This document shows, piece by piece, positions 1-9,142 of a stretch of 35,854 bases of DNA. Position 1 is the stretch's first letter, and each line of letters opens with the position of its first letter. The translations under genes were made by a program, and so were the position numbers. The stretch comes from Acinetobacter lwoffii (GTDB lineage Bacteria; Pseudomonadota; Gammaproteobacteria; Pseudomonadales; Moraxellaceae), in the NCBI RefSeq assembly GCF_002321025.1, contig NZ_DCLL01000061.1, forward strand, positions 69,860 to 105,713. Reading direction: 5' to 3'. Below the pieces are notes generated by a model, which saw nothing but the letters and a program-made list of their open reading frames with translations, ran no database searches and was not told the origin of the DNA.

Positions 1-110
1 CAGTCGAAAGATTGGGGTTTTTTTATTTCTATGATTTTAATAAAAGATTTAAAATAAGCTGATAGCGAACAAAGTCAAAATTTTAAAATTCCATAATTAA
101 TAAATATTCT

Positions 111-1082
111 TTAATTGCCTACTTCAATTTTGATTAATGCCAACGCAATTCTTTCCACATGTTGGTAAGCCGGTTGTTCCAGTTCTTCACCAAAAATATC
201 CGGGTCAATTTCTTCATAGGACCAGATTATATTTTGATGCTGTTTCATCAAATCTTTAAGATGCTGCAAAAACAGATTGCCATGTTCAGTCACGGTCACA
301 CCGGTATATAGAAATAAATGTCCGCCAGAATTCAGGCGCTGTAGACCTTCTTTTATAATCCTGAATGATAAATCACAGCCATCCAGCGCATTACCGCCAT
401 GACGATATTGACGTTGTTCGGGATCAATTAAATACGGTGGATTAGCAAAAATCAGATCAAATTTTCCATCAAGATTGGAAAATAAATTACTTTGAACCGG
501 ATGAATATGGTTTAAGCCGGCAAAACTGATATTAATCTGGCTATAGAGCAAGGCTTTGGGATTCAGGTCTGCAACCATAATTTCATTAACATCTGGAAAA
601 TGTCTGGCAATGCTGATCGCGGCTGCTGAAGTGCCACAACACATTTCCACGGCCCGTTTGAAAGGACGAGGCTGAGTGGCTAGATATTGCTTGAGATGAT
701 AGATAAAGCGATACGTATCCGGGCCAAAAAATACCGCATCTTGCTGAGTAGTCGGAAAAGCTGAATGAATAAAGAGTTCGCCATCGAGTGAAGAAACTCG
801 AATCTGACTCAAGTATTGATCTTCCTGAACCTGTAGAAGCTGATGTTCTTGCAATAATGTAAAAAGGGCAGAATCAAGATCAGTTTTTTTAAAGTTTAGA
901 TTCCAGCCAAAGATATCCTGATGGGTTCTGTGCTTATAAATTTCATTCTTTTTTCGATTCAGAATTCGCTGGTGGGAAAGCGGTGTAATGGTCGTAAACT
1001 GATAATCTTGTTGTTTTAAAAAGGCTAATAAATAAAGCAAAGCTTGCTGCGGGCTGCTTTGAATCTCTAAAATTTGGTTCAT
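111..1082 (-). CDS. Class I SAM-dependent methyltransferase
   Basis: 323-residue Rossmann-fold methyltransferase. The SAM-binding motif I (VEMCCGTS) lies at about residues 145-152. It is followed by an acidic ADLNP strand end (171-175) and the NPPY motif at 214-217. NPPY is typical of enzymes that methylate amide or exocyclic nitrogens, such as HemK/PrmC and RsmC-like N-methyltransferases. The first 110 residues match nothing I recognise and may bind the substrate. The substrate cannot be read from the sequence: glutamine in a protein or a base in RNA are both possible. The ATG has a purine-rich AGAAGAG upstream. The gene stands alone, separated from the pirin gene by 335 bp. No terminator is visible between its stop and the window edge. 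Confidence 0.8.
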   Translation of the reverse strand: MNQILEIQSSPQQALLYLLAFLKQQDYQFTTITPLSHQRILNRKKNEIYKHRTHQDIFGWNLNFKKTDLDSALFTLLQEHQLLQVQEDQYLSQIRVSSLDGELFIHSAFPTTQQDAVFFGPDTYRFIYHLKQYLATQPRPFKRAVEMCCGTSAAAISIARHFPDVNEIMVADLNPKALLYSQINISFAGLNHIHPVQSNLFSNLDGKFDLIFANPPYLIDPEQRQYRHGGNALDGCDLSFRIIKEGLQRLNSGGHLFLYTGVTVTEHGNLFLQHLKDLMKQHQNIIWSYEEIDPDIFGEELEQPAYQHVERIALALIKIEVGN

Positions 1083-1129
1083 ACGGATATGCTCTTCTAT
1101 TTATTTAACCTACATGAAAAGATTAATTC

Positions 1130-1157
1130 ACTTTATGCCTGCAAAAGACAATATCAA
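1130..1157 (-). promoter_or_regulatory. Possible sigma-70 promoter of the methyltransferase gene
   Basis: On the minus strand a TTGATA box is followed after 16 bases by TAAAGT, about 50 bases before the ATG. The -10 box matches only four of six consensus positions. The rest of the 335-bp gap (1083-1417) holds only the pirin terminator and a 37-codon ORF without a ribosome-binding site. Confidence 0.35.
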
Positions 1158-1360
1158 ACCAGTCGTGAATGATCAAAGCTATACAGCACTGGATTCCATG
1201 GAAAGGGATCAGTTTATATTCACCTAAATAATGCATTGCTTAGGTAAAAATGTGATGAGAATTGGTTGGATTTGTATAGGTCGTAGGCATAATTTTATTG
1301 GTTAAGCAGCCTTATTATGATTTTGCGAACTATTATTTTTTATTCATGATTATACGTATA

Positions 1361-1396
1361 AAAAATGGCTATTAATCACTGGGATCAATAGCCATT
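1361..1396 (-). terminator. Rho-independent terminator of the pirin gene
   Basis: Perfect 9-bp stem (ATGGCTATT at 1365-1373 with AATAGCCAT at 1387-1395), followed on the minus strand by a run of T. It lies just after the pirin stop codon. Confidence 0.75.
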
Positions 1397-1417
1397 AGAG
1401 CTGAGAGCTTTAAAAGC

Positions 1418-2116
1418 TTAGTTGGGTACTTCCGGCAAATCAAACCAGATCACTTGCGCATCTTCGCTTACTTTAATTTCTGTATCATCTAGAAAAGCAA
1501 TTGCGCCGCCAGCTTCAACTGTATGTTCAGCGATCTGGACAGTGCCAGAAACAACATGTACATAATTAATATGCTGGGTCGCTTTCACTTCCAGACTTTG
1601 GCCTTGCTGAATCACCGCAGTTTTGACTTCGGCATTCTGACGAATATGCATCGGTGCATTGTCATTCGGACCACAAATCAAATGCCACTGGTTCGGTTGC
1701 TCATGCGGGTCAAGACGGATTTGCTGATAGTTCGGCTTGGCATCACGTTCATTTGGAATAATCCAGATTTGCAGTAAATGGACCTGTTCGTCGCCTTGGT
1801 TCATTTCACTGTGCCGCACACCTGTTCCTGCACTCATCAGTTGCCATTCACCCGCAGCGATTCCGCCATGATTGCCCATGCTGTCCTGATGGGTAATGGT
1901 TCCTTTCAGCACACAGGTCAGGATTTCCATATTGTCATGTGGATGCGTTCCAAAACCCTGATGTCCATCAATCAGATCATCATTAATGACGCGTAAAGCA
2001 CTGATACCCATATATTTTGGGTTATACCAGTTACCAAATGAGAAGCTGTGTTTAGACTCCAGCCAGCCCATTTTTACATGACCACGATTTTCGCTAGGAT
2101 GTAGAAAAGCATTCAT
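1418..2116 (-). CDS. Pirin family protein (YhhW-like bicupin)
   Basis: 232-residue bicupin of the pirin family. The E. coli relative YhhW has quercetin 2,3-dioxygenase activity in vitro; the natural role of these proteins is unclear. The expected metal ligands are visible in the N-terminal cupin: His58 and His60 in THPHDNME, then His102 and Glu104 in RHSEMN. The C-terminal cupin is shorter and lacks this set, as is usual. The length matches YhhW (about 231 residues). It is a single gene with its own terminator at 1361-1396. A redox- or iron-related role in the cytoplasm is inferred from the family only. Confidence 0.88.
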   Translation of the reverse strand: MNAFLHPSENRGHVKMGWLESKHSFSFGNWYNPKYMGISALRVINDDLIDGHQGFGTHPHDNMEILTCVLKGTITHQDSMGNHGGIAAGEWQLMSAGTGVRHSEMNQGDEQVHLLQIWIIPNERDAKPNYQQIRLDPHEQPNQWHLICGPNDNAPMHIRQNAEVKTAVIQQGQSLEVKATQHINYVHVVSGTVQIAEHTVEAGGAIAFLDDTEIKVSEDAQVIWFDLPEVPN

Positions 2117-2248
2117 GATTTCATCTCGACATTATTTTTAACTTGAGATCATCATACTGTCGTTTTATAACTGAAAAAATCTCAAATAGGCGACAGATCA
2201 TTGCATTTTTGCAACGACAGAGCTGAAAGTAAACATAAGGAATAAAAA

Positions 2249-2275
2249 AGCCCGCTCAAAAGCAGGCTATTTTTA
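2249..2275 (-). terminator. Rho-independent terminator of the L,D-transpeptidase gene
   Basis: Minus-strand hairpin AGCCTGC...GCGGGCT followed by six T. One pair is a U-G wobble on the minus strand but a mismatch on the plus strand, so the element fits minus-strand transcription. Confidence 0.75.
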
Positions 2276-2296
2276 TTCAAATCGGCAGACCGATCA

Positions 2297-3520
2297 TCAT
2301 TCTAAGAAACGAACCGTTACCCCAGATTTGACTTTACGGCCAAGATCATTGGCATCCCAGTTAGTCAAACGAATACAACCATGTGACGCTGTTTTCGAAA
2401 TGGTAGATGGGTTTGGTGTTCCGTGAATACCAAATGATTTCTTGCTTAAACCAATCCAGATATTCCCGACAGGACCGTTAGGACCCGGTGGTAAAGATAG
2501 TGGTTTTAAGTTTTTACCTTGTACAAAGTTAGACGGTGAATAGCTGTACCAAGGGTTTGGTGCAACACCTGTTACTTTATAGGTTCCGGTTGGAGATGGT
2601 GTATCCGCACTACCAATGGTGGCAGGGAATGACGCGATCATTTGATTTTTACTGTTAAATAAGTACAGTTGTTTCGCGCCTTTATGTGCAACAATCAAGT
2701 GAATACCTTCAGGCAAGTCATTACGTACATTACTGACCAGTAATTTTTCACCAACTTTATTAAAGTTAGCATTTGGATTGAGTTTCTTTAAGAAATTCTC
2801 ATCCATATGGAATTTTTCACTCAACATTTCACTGACACGTGTGTAGTACAAGCCTTTCATTTTCGCCTGTAACGCATAATCTGAAGGAATAGACTTGGCA
2901 AATGGGCCTGCCAGATCTTTTTCAGTAATGGTGTATTCAACAAAGGCTGGCTTAGAACCCTGACGTGCAACTAGTTTATCCCAGGTTTCCTGAGTCAAAA
3001 CACCTGTCGGTTTAATGCCATTCATTTGCTGGAAAGATGCAATGGCTTTTAGTGTATTTTTACCGCTGGTTCCGTCAATCGCCCCCGGTGATGCATGGGC
3101 ATTATTCAGCATGACATGTGCACGTGCGTAAACTGGGAATTGACCTGCACCGATATTTTCATACCACTGGGCATTATTTAAGCCGTCTAAAGTCCACGAA
3201 GCTTTGGTCGCTGCAGAGTTAGTCGATGCTTTGGTATTTGGTGCTGCGCCAATAGAAGCAGTCTGATCTTCGGTATCCTGTAGCTCATTCAGCGCTTCAG
3301 ATGCCTGTTTTAAGTCTTGTTGTTCTTGTGCGGTAATTTGCGCTTCTGCAGGTGCTGCTTGGGCCGCTGAAGCTTCAGTTGCTAATGGATCAATCGGATC
3401 TTGCACTGCAACATCAGTCACCACTTGGGGTTTTAATGGTTGTTCAGCAGTAGACGCGGCAAAAACTTGACCTGCGAAAATGCAACCTAGACTCACAGCG
3501 AGCATTGTGCGAACGAACAT
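2297..3520 (-). CDS. Secreted L,D-transpeptidase (YkuD) with peptidoglycan-binding domain
   Basis: 407 residues from the chosen ATG at 3520, which has AAGG nine bases upstream; a TTG three codons earlier is less likely. A signal peptide ends near VFA-AS. Next comes a long Ala/Gln/Glu/Asp-rich linker (to about residue 105), then a PG_binding_1 domain (about 120-185), a LysM-like segment (about 215-260), and a C-terminal YkuD catalytic domain. The catalytic motif SHGCIRLTN places the nucleophile at Cys382, with the upstream HGTP histidine also present. The family forms 3-3 meso-DAP crosslinks or attaches lipoproteins in the periplasm. Which reaction this one performs cannot be told. It is divergent from hemE. 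Confidence 0.9.
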   Translation of the reverse strand: MFVRTMLAVSLGCIFAGQVFAASTAEQPLKPQVVTDVAVQDPIDPLATEASAAQAAPAEAQITAQEQQDLKQASEALNELQDTEDQTASIGAAPNTKASTNSAATKASWTLDGLNNAQWYENIGAGQFPVYARAHVMLNNAHASPGAIDGTSGKNTLKAIASFQQMNGIKPTGVLTQETWDKLVARQGSKPAFVEYTITEKDLAGPFAKSIPSDYALQAKMKGLYYTRVSEMLSEKFHMDENFLKKLNPNANFNKVGEKLLVSNVRNDLPEGIHLIVAHKGAKQLYLFNSKNQMIASFPATIGSADTPSPTGTYKVTGVAPNPWYSYSPSNFVQGKNLKPLSLPPGPNGPVGNIWIGLSKKSFGIHGTPNPSTISKTASHGCIRLTNWDANDLGRKVKSGVTVRFLE

Positions 3521-3686
3521 GTAACTCAACCTTAAGAATTATTTCTTTAACTATGTGAAAAAACACTATAAGTATTACAGAAAAAATGTGGAGATGCAGT
3601 AGTTGTTTTGTGTAAATCACTAGGTTGCCGTTCAATCCGATCGGTTTTTAAAGTTGCCAGAAGTTATTAAAACTGCGGCCTTTTTG

Positions 3687-3695
3687 CTATGATGT
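3687..3695 (+). promoter_or_regulatory. Extended -10 promoter of hemE
   Basis: TGC followed by TATGAT forms an extended -10 element about 30 bases before the hemE ATG. No good -35 box is seen, which is acceptable for extended -10 promoters. Confidence 0.45.
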
Positions 3696-3725
3696 TGGCA
3701 ATGTCAAAGAAAGATGGGAATGTGA

Positions 3726-4796
3726 ATGACGACCTTAAAAAATGATCGTTTTCTGCGCGCATTGTTGCGTGAGCCTGTAGATGCTACGCCAGTATGGATG
3801 ATGCGTCAGGCTGGCCGTTATTTGCCTGAGTACCGCGAAACGCGTACCAAGGCAGGAGATTTCCTTTCGCTTTGCAAGAATACTGAACTGGCCTGTGAAG
3901 TAACTTTGCAGCCTTTACGCCGTTATGATCTTGATGCCGCGATTTTATTCTCGGATATCTTGACGGTTCCGGATGCTTTGGGACTGGGGCTGTATTTTGA
4001 AGCCGGTGAAGGCCCGAAATTTCACAAGACCATCCGTACCGAACAGGATGTCGCCAATCTGCCTGCATTTAATGCCAAGTCGGATCTGGATTATGTGATG
4101 AATGCCGTTTCGACCATTCGTTCAGCCTTGGGCGGTCAGGTTCCTCTGATTGGTTTCTCGGGCAGTCCATGGACTCTGGCAACGTATATGGTCGAAGGCG
4201 GTTCAAGCAAGGATTTCCGTTTTACCAAACAGATGATGTATGCGCAGCCTGAAGTTTTGCATGCTTTACTGGATCGTCTGGCTGATGCAGTGACTGAATA
4301 TTTGAATGCGCAGATCGATGCGGGTGCACAAGCGGTACAGATCTTTGATAGTTGGGGTGGGGCATTAGCACATCGTGAATATATCGAGTTCTCGCTGAAC
4401 TATATGCAGAAGATTGTCGCTGGTTTGCAACGTGAGAAAGACGGCCGCAAGATTCCGGTAATTCTGTTTACCAAAGGTGGCGGTCAATGGTTGGAACCGA
4501 TGATTACGACAGGCGCAGATGCATTTGGTCTGGACTGGACCACGCCATTGAATGTCGCTCGTCAAACGGTTGCTGGTCGTGCAGCACTTCAGGGTAACCT
4601 GGATCCTGCAACTTTATATGGTTCATCAGACACCATCATTAAAGCGACAAAAGCCATGCTGGATGATGCCTATGCCAATGGCGAGAAAACCGGTTATGTT
4701 GCCAATTTAGGTCATGGTATTACCCAGTGGGTTGATCCGGCGAATCCAAAAGCATTTATTGATACCGTACATGAGTATAGTGCCAAATATCTTTAG
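3726..4796 (+). CDS. hemE: Uroporphyrinogen decarboxylase
   Basis: 356 residues, the usual length for HemE. It decarboxylates the four acetate side chains of uroporphyrinogen III to give coproporphyrinogen III in cytoplasmic haem synthesis. Family signatures are clear: the N-terminal substrate loop RQAGRYLPEYR (about 26-36), the FSDILTVPDALG segment with the conserved aspartate, and GFSGSPWTLATYM. The start has GGGA about eight bases upstream. The TAG stop overlaps the ribosome-binding site of the following DUF817 gene, so the two are probably co-transcribed. Divergent from the L,D-transpeptidase. Confidence 0.97.
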   Translation: MTTLKNDRFLRALLREPVDATPVWMMRQAGRYLPEYRETRTKAGDFLSLCKNTELACEVTLQPLRRYDLDAAILFSDILTVPDALGLGLYFEAGEGPKFHKTIRTEQDVANLPAFNAKSDLDYVMNAVSTIRSALGGQVPLIGFSGSPWTLATYMVEGGSSKDFRFTKQMMYAQPEVLHALLDRLADAVTEYLNAQIDAGAQAVQIFDSWGGALAHREYIEFSLNYMQKIVAGLQREKDGRKIPVILFTKGGGQWLEPMITTGADAFGLDWTTPLNVARQTVAGRAALQGNLDPATLYGSSDTIIKATKAMLDDAYANGEKTGYVANLGHGITQWVDPANPKAFIDTVHEYSAKYL

Positions 4797-4806
4797 GATG
4801 TAAACC

Positions 4807-5610
4807 TTGATCGATCTATTCAAATCAGGGTTTGAATTTACTTATAAGGCAGCTTCGGCTGCCTTATTTGGGATTTTACTCCTGCTCGCTTTTGCGCTGA
4901 CTGCTTCTATGGGCAGCGATCTCTTCTTCGGTTTTTACCGGTATGACTATCTGCTGTTTTTTGCCTTACTGATTCAGGTGGTGCTGCTTTATATCAAGCT
5001 GGAATCCTGGGCTGAAGCCAAAGTGATTGCGCTATTTCATCTCATGGCCATGGTGATGGAAATCTTCCTGACCCATCCGGCAATTGCTTCCTGGCATTAC
5101 CCTCAACCCGCAATATTTAAAATCCTGACCGTGCCTTTATTTGCCGGTTTTATGTATTCTGCGGTCGGCAGTTTTTTTGCGCGCTCTTTACGTCTATATC
5201 AGGTTTCATTTGAAAAATTGCCGCGTTTTAGCCATATGCTGACATTGGCTGTCTTGTCTTATATCAACTTTATGAGCAAGTTTTTTATTCCCGATTATCG
5301 GGTGATTTTATTTGTCTGGAGCGTGCTGATGTTCTGGAAAACCAGAATTCGCTTTCAGCTGAATCGGCATACTTTTCAGTTGCCGATGTTACCCGTACTG
5401 CTGATTCTGGCGTTTATTATCTGGATTGCCGAGAACATCAGTACCTTTTACCAGATCTGGCTCTATCCAAGCCAGATTGAGCAATGGCATATGGTGGGAT
5501 GGGGCAAACTGGGCTCCTGGTATTTGTTGTTATTGCTGAGTCTGGTGTTAGTACTGAAAATCTTGGGACAGCGTAATTCACAAGGCGATTGGGCGCTCAA
5601 GGAACAGTAA
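4807..5610 (+). CDS. DUF817 family integral membrane protein
   Basis: 267 residues, almost entirely hydrophobic, with about seven or eight predicted membrane segments. The sequence fits the DUF817 family, whose function is unknown. The start is TTG. It is supported by AGGA at 4795-4798, which overlaps the hemE stop codon, and by the lack of a good ATG before the second membrane segment. The ten-base gap suggests an operon with hemE, but no functional link to haem is established. No strong terminator follows. Confidence 0.8.
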   Translation: MIDLFKSGFEFTYKAASAALFGILLLLAFALTASMGSDLFFGFYRYDYLLFFALLIQVVLLYIKLESWAEAKVIALFHLMAMVMEIFLTHPAIASWHYPQPAIFKILTVPLFAGFMYSAVGSFFARSLRLYQVSFEKLPRFSHMLTLAVLSYINFMSKFFIPDYRVILFVWSVLMFWKTRIRFQLNRHTFQLPMLPVLLILAFIIWIAENISTFYQIWLYPSQIEQWHMVGWGKLGSWYLLLLLSLVLVLKILGQRNSQGDWALKEQ

Positions 5611-5753
5611 AATCAATCAGGTTATGTTTATGTAAAGCATACATTTTTTCAATTGCGCCAAACTTGACTTGTCGCTACTCTGCTGAGTATGTAATTTAAA
5701 TTACATTATTAGAGTAATAACAAAGATTGCATGAGAATAATTGGAGAATAACT

Positions 5754-6224
5754 ATGTTGAAAAAAATTATGCTGGCGGCGGTATTGGCGACTGGTTCAAG
5801 CATGGCGATGGCTGACCGAGATGTCGGTTGTGGTATCGGAAGCCAGGTGTGGGCGGGTCAGTCTGGTATTATTCCTAAACTCTTTGCAGGTACGACCAAC
5901 GTTCTGTTCACGAATCAGTGGCTCGGGATCACTTTTGGTACTTTAGGTTGTAGCCAGGGCGGTACCGTAACCGCTCAAGTGGTGACCTTTACCAATGAAA
6001 ACGCTGAAGCATTGGCGCGTGATATGGCAGTTGGAGAGGGTGAAAGCCTGAATGTTCTGGCTGAACTTTTGAATATTAAATCTGAAGATAAAGCTCGTTT
6101 CTTTAGCGTTTCCAAGCAGAATTTCTCTGAAATTTATTCCGAAGAAAACCAGAATACATTACAAGTTTTAAGCACCTTACAAACTGTGATGGCCAAAGAT
6201 GAAGTATTGAAATCCTACATCTGA
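5754..6224 (+). CDS. DUF3015 family exported protein
   Basis: 156 residues from the ATG at 5754, which has GGAGAA seven bases upstream; an in-frame start nine codons earlier lacks this. A signal peptide (MLKKIMLAAVLATGSSMAMA) precedes a mature protein starting RDVGCGIG. Two cysteines (in GCGIG and TLGC) could form a disulfide. The family is found in Gram-negative bacteria and has no assigned function. The C-terminal half is acidic and probably helical. It is followed by a terminator at 6236-6262 and then by the DUF4105 gene in the same direction. Confidence 0.85.
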   Translation: MLKKIMLAAVLATGSSMAMADRDVGCGIGSQVWAGQSGIIPKLFAGTTNVLFTNQWLGITFGTLGCSQGGTVTAQVVTFTNENAEALARDMAVGEGESLNVLAELLNIKSEDKARFFSVSKQNFSEIYSEENQNTLQVLSTLQTVMAKDEVLKSYI

Positions 6225-6235
6225 TCCGCACCCTA

Positions 6236-6265
6236 AAAACCCTGCTGTTCTGGCAGGGTTTTCTT
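6236..6265 (+). terminator. Rho-independent terminator after the DUF3015 gene
   Basis: Perfect 10-bp stem AAAACCCTGC / GCAGGGTTTT with a 7-base loop, ending in a T run. It lies 12 bases after the stop codon. Confidence 0.85.
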
Positions 6266-6301
6266 ATGACTAAAAGAAATTGATGAGAATAAGTTAACTG
6301 A

Positions 6302-8188
6302 ATGAAATATGCGTTCTTTGTGTTGGGCCTGACATTTAGCCCTTTAAGTTTTTCTAGCGAGATTAATCCAGACATTCAGCATTATATAGCTCAGGCCGAA
6401 ACCCAGCGTCTGGATCAGAGCACTACCTGGCAACGTCTCATGTATGCCAATCCCCACGGTCATAGCGAGGTTAACTATTCGGGCTATTTCCTGGCAGAGC
6501 AGGGAAAAACTGATTTAAAAAAAGAAATGCAGCATAACATTCAAGCTTTATTCTTGAGCGCAGAGCCGAATCAGTCCGTCCGCTGTAAGTTTCCGGCACG
6601 CAGCAGCTGGTTAATGCAGCAATTGAATATTTCTGAGCAGCAATTACCTGCGGTTAGTTGTCCAGATCTGGATAAATGGATTGGTGAGGTCAAGCCTTAT
6701 CAGGCGACCCTCATCTATGCCACGGATTTTATGGGTAATCCCAGCTCCATGTTCGGGCATACCTTATTGCGGCTGGACCCTAAAGATCAGCAACAACTCA
6801 ATCTAATTTCTTATGCCGTCAACTATGCCGCAACGGTCGATGGCAATGACAACTGGTCTTTTGCCTGGAAAGGGCTGACCGGACAATATCCGGGTGAGTA
6901 TTCCCTGATGCCGTATTACCGCAAGGTCAAAGAGTATGGTGACTTTGAAAGCCGGGATTTATGGGAATATGAATTAAACTTAGACCCGCAGGAAACCAGG
7001 TTTCTGGTACAGCATCTCTGGGAAATGCAAAATGTAAGTTTCCCTTATTATTTTATCAGTGATAATTGTGCTTATCGCCTGTTGGGGCTGTTTGATCTGG
7101 TACGTCCCGAGTTAAATCTACAGAAACAGTTTAATTCGACTGCGATTCCGATTGAAACACTAAAAGTAGTAGAACAGCAGGGCTTGATCAAACAGAAAGT
7201 TTACCGTCCGGCGCTTGAAACTCAATTGCTGGCACAGTCCAGACAGCATGGCAAAGCGCTGGCAAAAACTGCGCATCAGCTGGCTTATGCAGAAACAGGT
7301 GCAATGCCTTCAATCTTGCAGCCCTATCCGGCAGAAGATCAGGCCAAAATTCTGGAAATGGCCTATGATCATTTATATCTGGACTTTCTCCGACAAACAG
7401 TCGATAAATCATTTTCCCAGCCACGTTTTCGCAAGTTATTAGGCTTAAGAAGTCAGCTGAATATCGAGAAACAGCGTAAAGCGCCTGAACGTCCAAAAAT
7501 AGATCCGGTACAAAGCCATCATGCACGCAATATCAGTCTTCAGGCCGGACAGGTTCAGGGAGAATCCTTTGTCCAGCTAGGACATCGGCAGGCCTATCAT
7601 GATCTCATCGACCCGCAAGGCGGTTTTCGAACTGGCACACAATTGCTGTTTCTGGATGGGGCTTTGCAATATCGTGACAGTGAGCTCAAGCTGGAACATC
7701 TGGATCTATTGACTGTCAATTCATATAACCCGGTCAATCCGTTTAATACGCCATTATCTTGGGGTTTTAATCTGGGCTGGAAACAGGAGGCACTTGATGC
7801 GCATGGTCAGTTTAGTGAAGATGAGCAGCATGGCGTCGCCAGCTTAAAAACTCAGGGCGGTTATAGCTGGGCAAATGCCAGCCGTGAACATCTATGTTAT
7901 GCACAAATGCAAACTCAGCTACAGGCAGGCAAGGCACTTGATCAAGGCTGGCGCGTAGGTGCAGGCCCTACTGTGGGGTGCCAGAATATCTGGAGCGATC
8001 AGATCAACAGTCTGGTGCAGGTGGAACTGCCATATTGGGAAGATTCGCATCGCTGGCAGCTGAAACTGAATACTGAACTCCAATATGCATTCAATCCACA
8101 ACATGCACTTCGGCTGTCTTGGAAATATCAGCAACAGCAGTCCAAAGACTGGGATCAATGGAGTCTTGGTTTGATCCGGTATTTTTAA
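6302..8188 (+). CDS. DUF4105 protein: Lnb N-terminal periplasmic domain with probable outer-membrane barrel
   Basis: 628 residues. A short signal peptide ends near SFSSE. The central region carries the DUF4105 (Lnb N-terminal periplasmic) signatures MFGHTLLRLD (about 155-165) and SDNCAYRLLGLFD (about 255-267). These hold a conserved His and a conserved Cys that resemble the active site of papain/NlpC-type folds. The last 200 residues alternate polar and aromatic residues and end in RYF, as outer-membrane beta-barrels do. The likely location is the cell envelope. An enzymatic role (amidase, acyltransferase or protease) is inference. The start has only a weak ribosome-binding site. Its neighbour is the exported DUF3015 protein. 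Confidence 0.82.
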   Translation: MKYAFFVLGLTFSPLSFSSEINPDIQHYIAQAETQRLDQSTTWQRLMYANPHGHSEVNYSGYFLAEQGKTDLKKEMQHNIQALFLSAEPNQSVRCKFPARSSWLMQQLNISEQQLPAVSCPDLDKWIGEVKPYQATLIYATDFMGNPSSMFGHTLLRLDPKDQQQLNLISYAVNYAATVDGNDNWSFAWKGLTGQYPGEYSLMPYYRKVKEYGDFESRDLWEYELNLDPQETRFLVQHLWEMQNVSFPYYFISDNCAYRLLGLFDLVRPELNLQKQFNSTAIPIETLKVVEQQGLIKQKVYRPALETQLLAQSRQHGKALAKTAHQLAYAETGAMPSILQPYPAEDQAKILEMAYDHLYLDFLRQTVDKSFSQPRFRKLLGLRSQLNIEKQRKAPERPKIDPVQSHHARNISLQAGQVQGESFVQLGHRQAYHDLIDPQGGFRTGTQLLFLDGALQYRDSELKLEHLDLLTVNSYNPVNPFNTPLSWGFNLGWKQEALDAHGQFSEDEQHGVASLKTQGGYSWANASREHLCYAQMQTQLQAGKALDQGWRVGAGPTVGCQNIWSDQINSLVQVELPYWEDSHRWQLKLNTELQYAFNPQHALRLSWKYQQQQSKDWDQWSLGLIRYF

Positions 8189-8386
8189 GATTTAGTTAAA
8201 ACTGATCAACACTATTCATAAAGTGATGTGTATCCATGAGGCTACAGTTCGGTTTTCCCTTGTATAAAAAGATTGGCTGGGTTTGGTACAAATAATCTGG
8301 TCGATATTTTAGGAAAAATACCTGATATTTGTTATATTTGTCACATAATGTGAGTGCAAATTGCAAGGTTTTGGGGAACAGACAGT

Positions 8387-9109
8387 ATGAATAATGAATG
8401 CATGGCAAGACTGGCCGAGCAATGGGAACAGATCTGTCAAAATTATTCATCTGATGACTTATTGCATGCCTTTCACTTTATTCAAGATCATTCCCTGATT
8501 CTAGTGGAAGAATTCTATAGAAACATGCTCATTGAAAAGGAATCTGCAGAATTCTTTTCCGATGACTTGATTCAACAGCGCTTGCGTGACACTTTAAATG
8601 CCTGGCTACTTGAAAGCTTTAGTGTGGGAATTAATAAACGCTATGCCGATGCCGTGCAGAAACAGGCGATGGTGGGGCATGTACATGCGCGTGTCGGAAT
8701 TCCATCCTGGCTGATCATGCGCGGTGTACGTGAAATTGAGCGTAAAATGTTTGAACTGCTGGATGAGAATCCTCACCACAGTATGTTGACCACCTGCAGT
8801 TATATTGTCCAGATCATGGGATTTGCCACAGAAGTCATGTGCCGATCTTATGAAGCCAAAACAGCCATGAATCAGGAAATTAAACACAGTTATCGTGTTT
8901 TTTCAGCGATGCAGGATGTGGCCGTACAAAAAGATAAACAGCGCAGCTCATTGCTGGACTGGGAAAATGAGCTCATGTTCAAGGTTTTTTCTGAGCACGA
9001 AAAATTGAATCATCCGATGCTGTCCAAGTCGGAGTTTGGCTTATGGTTTATCCATAAAGCCTCTTATGCTTTTACCGGTTCTGATCAGGTCGATTTAATC
9101 ATTGAATGA
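8387..9109 (+). CDS. Globin-coupled sensor half of a split diguanylate cyclase
   Basis: 240 residues from the ATG at 8387 (GGGGA nine bases upstream); a GTG 11 codons earlier is possible. The N-terminal 150 residues fit the protoglobin domain of globin-coupled sensors such as E. coli DosC. They include a distal-side Tyr44 in EEFYRNML and the proximal haem-binding histidine region GHVHARVGIP (His100, or His98). A middle helical domain follows. The frame ends at a TGA at 9107-9109, but the same frame stays open for 11 codons and then runs straight into the GGDEF ORF at 9143. In known relatives these parts form one protein of about 460 residues. As it stands, this product is an oxygen or gas sensor without an output domain. 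Confidence 0.8.
   Translation: MNNECMARLAEQWEQICQNYSSDDLLHAFHFIQDHSLILVEEFYRNMLIEKESAEFFSDDLIQQRLRDTLNAWLLESFSVGINKRYADAVQKQAMVGHVHARVGIPSWLIMRGVREIERKMFELLDENPHHSMLTTCSYIVQIMGFATEVMCRSYEAKTAMNQEIKHSYRVFSAMQDVAVQKDKQRSSLLDWENELMFKVFSEHEKLNHPMLSKSEFGLWFIHKASYAFTGSDQVDLIIE
9107..9109 (+). other. In-frame TGA that interrupts the globin-coupled diguanylate cyclase
   Basis: Codon 241 of the combined frame is TGA. There is no frame change: 8387, 9107 and 9143 share one reading frame. Reading through it gives a continuous linker (IYQVDELNQEI) into the GGDEF half. One base change from CGA, GGA or TGG would explain it. A sequencing error cannot be excluded. Confidence 0.85.
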
Positions 9110-9142
9110 ATTTATCAAGTCGATGAACTTAATCAAGAGATC

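Noticed and set aside
1114..1227. 37-codon plus-strand ORF between the methyltransferase and pirin genes
   Set aside because: No ribosome-binding site, overlaps the likely methyltransferase promoter, and no recognisable product.
5621..5636. 16-base word GTTATGTTTATGTAAA repeated at 21853-21868
   Set aside because: One AT-rich match of this length in 36 kb can occur by chance, and the flanks do not align.
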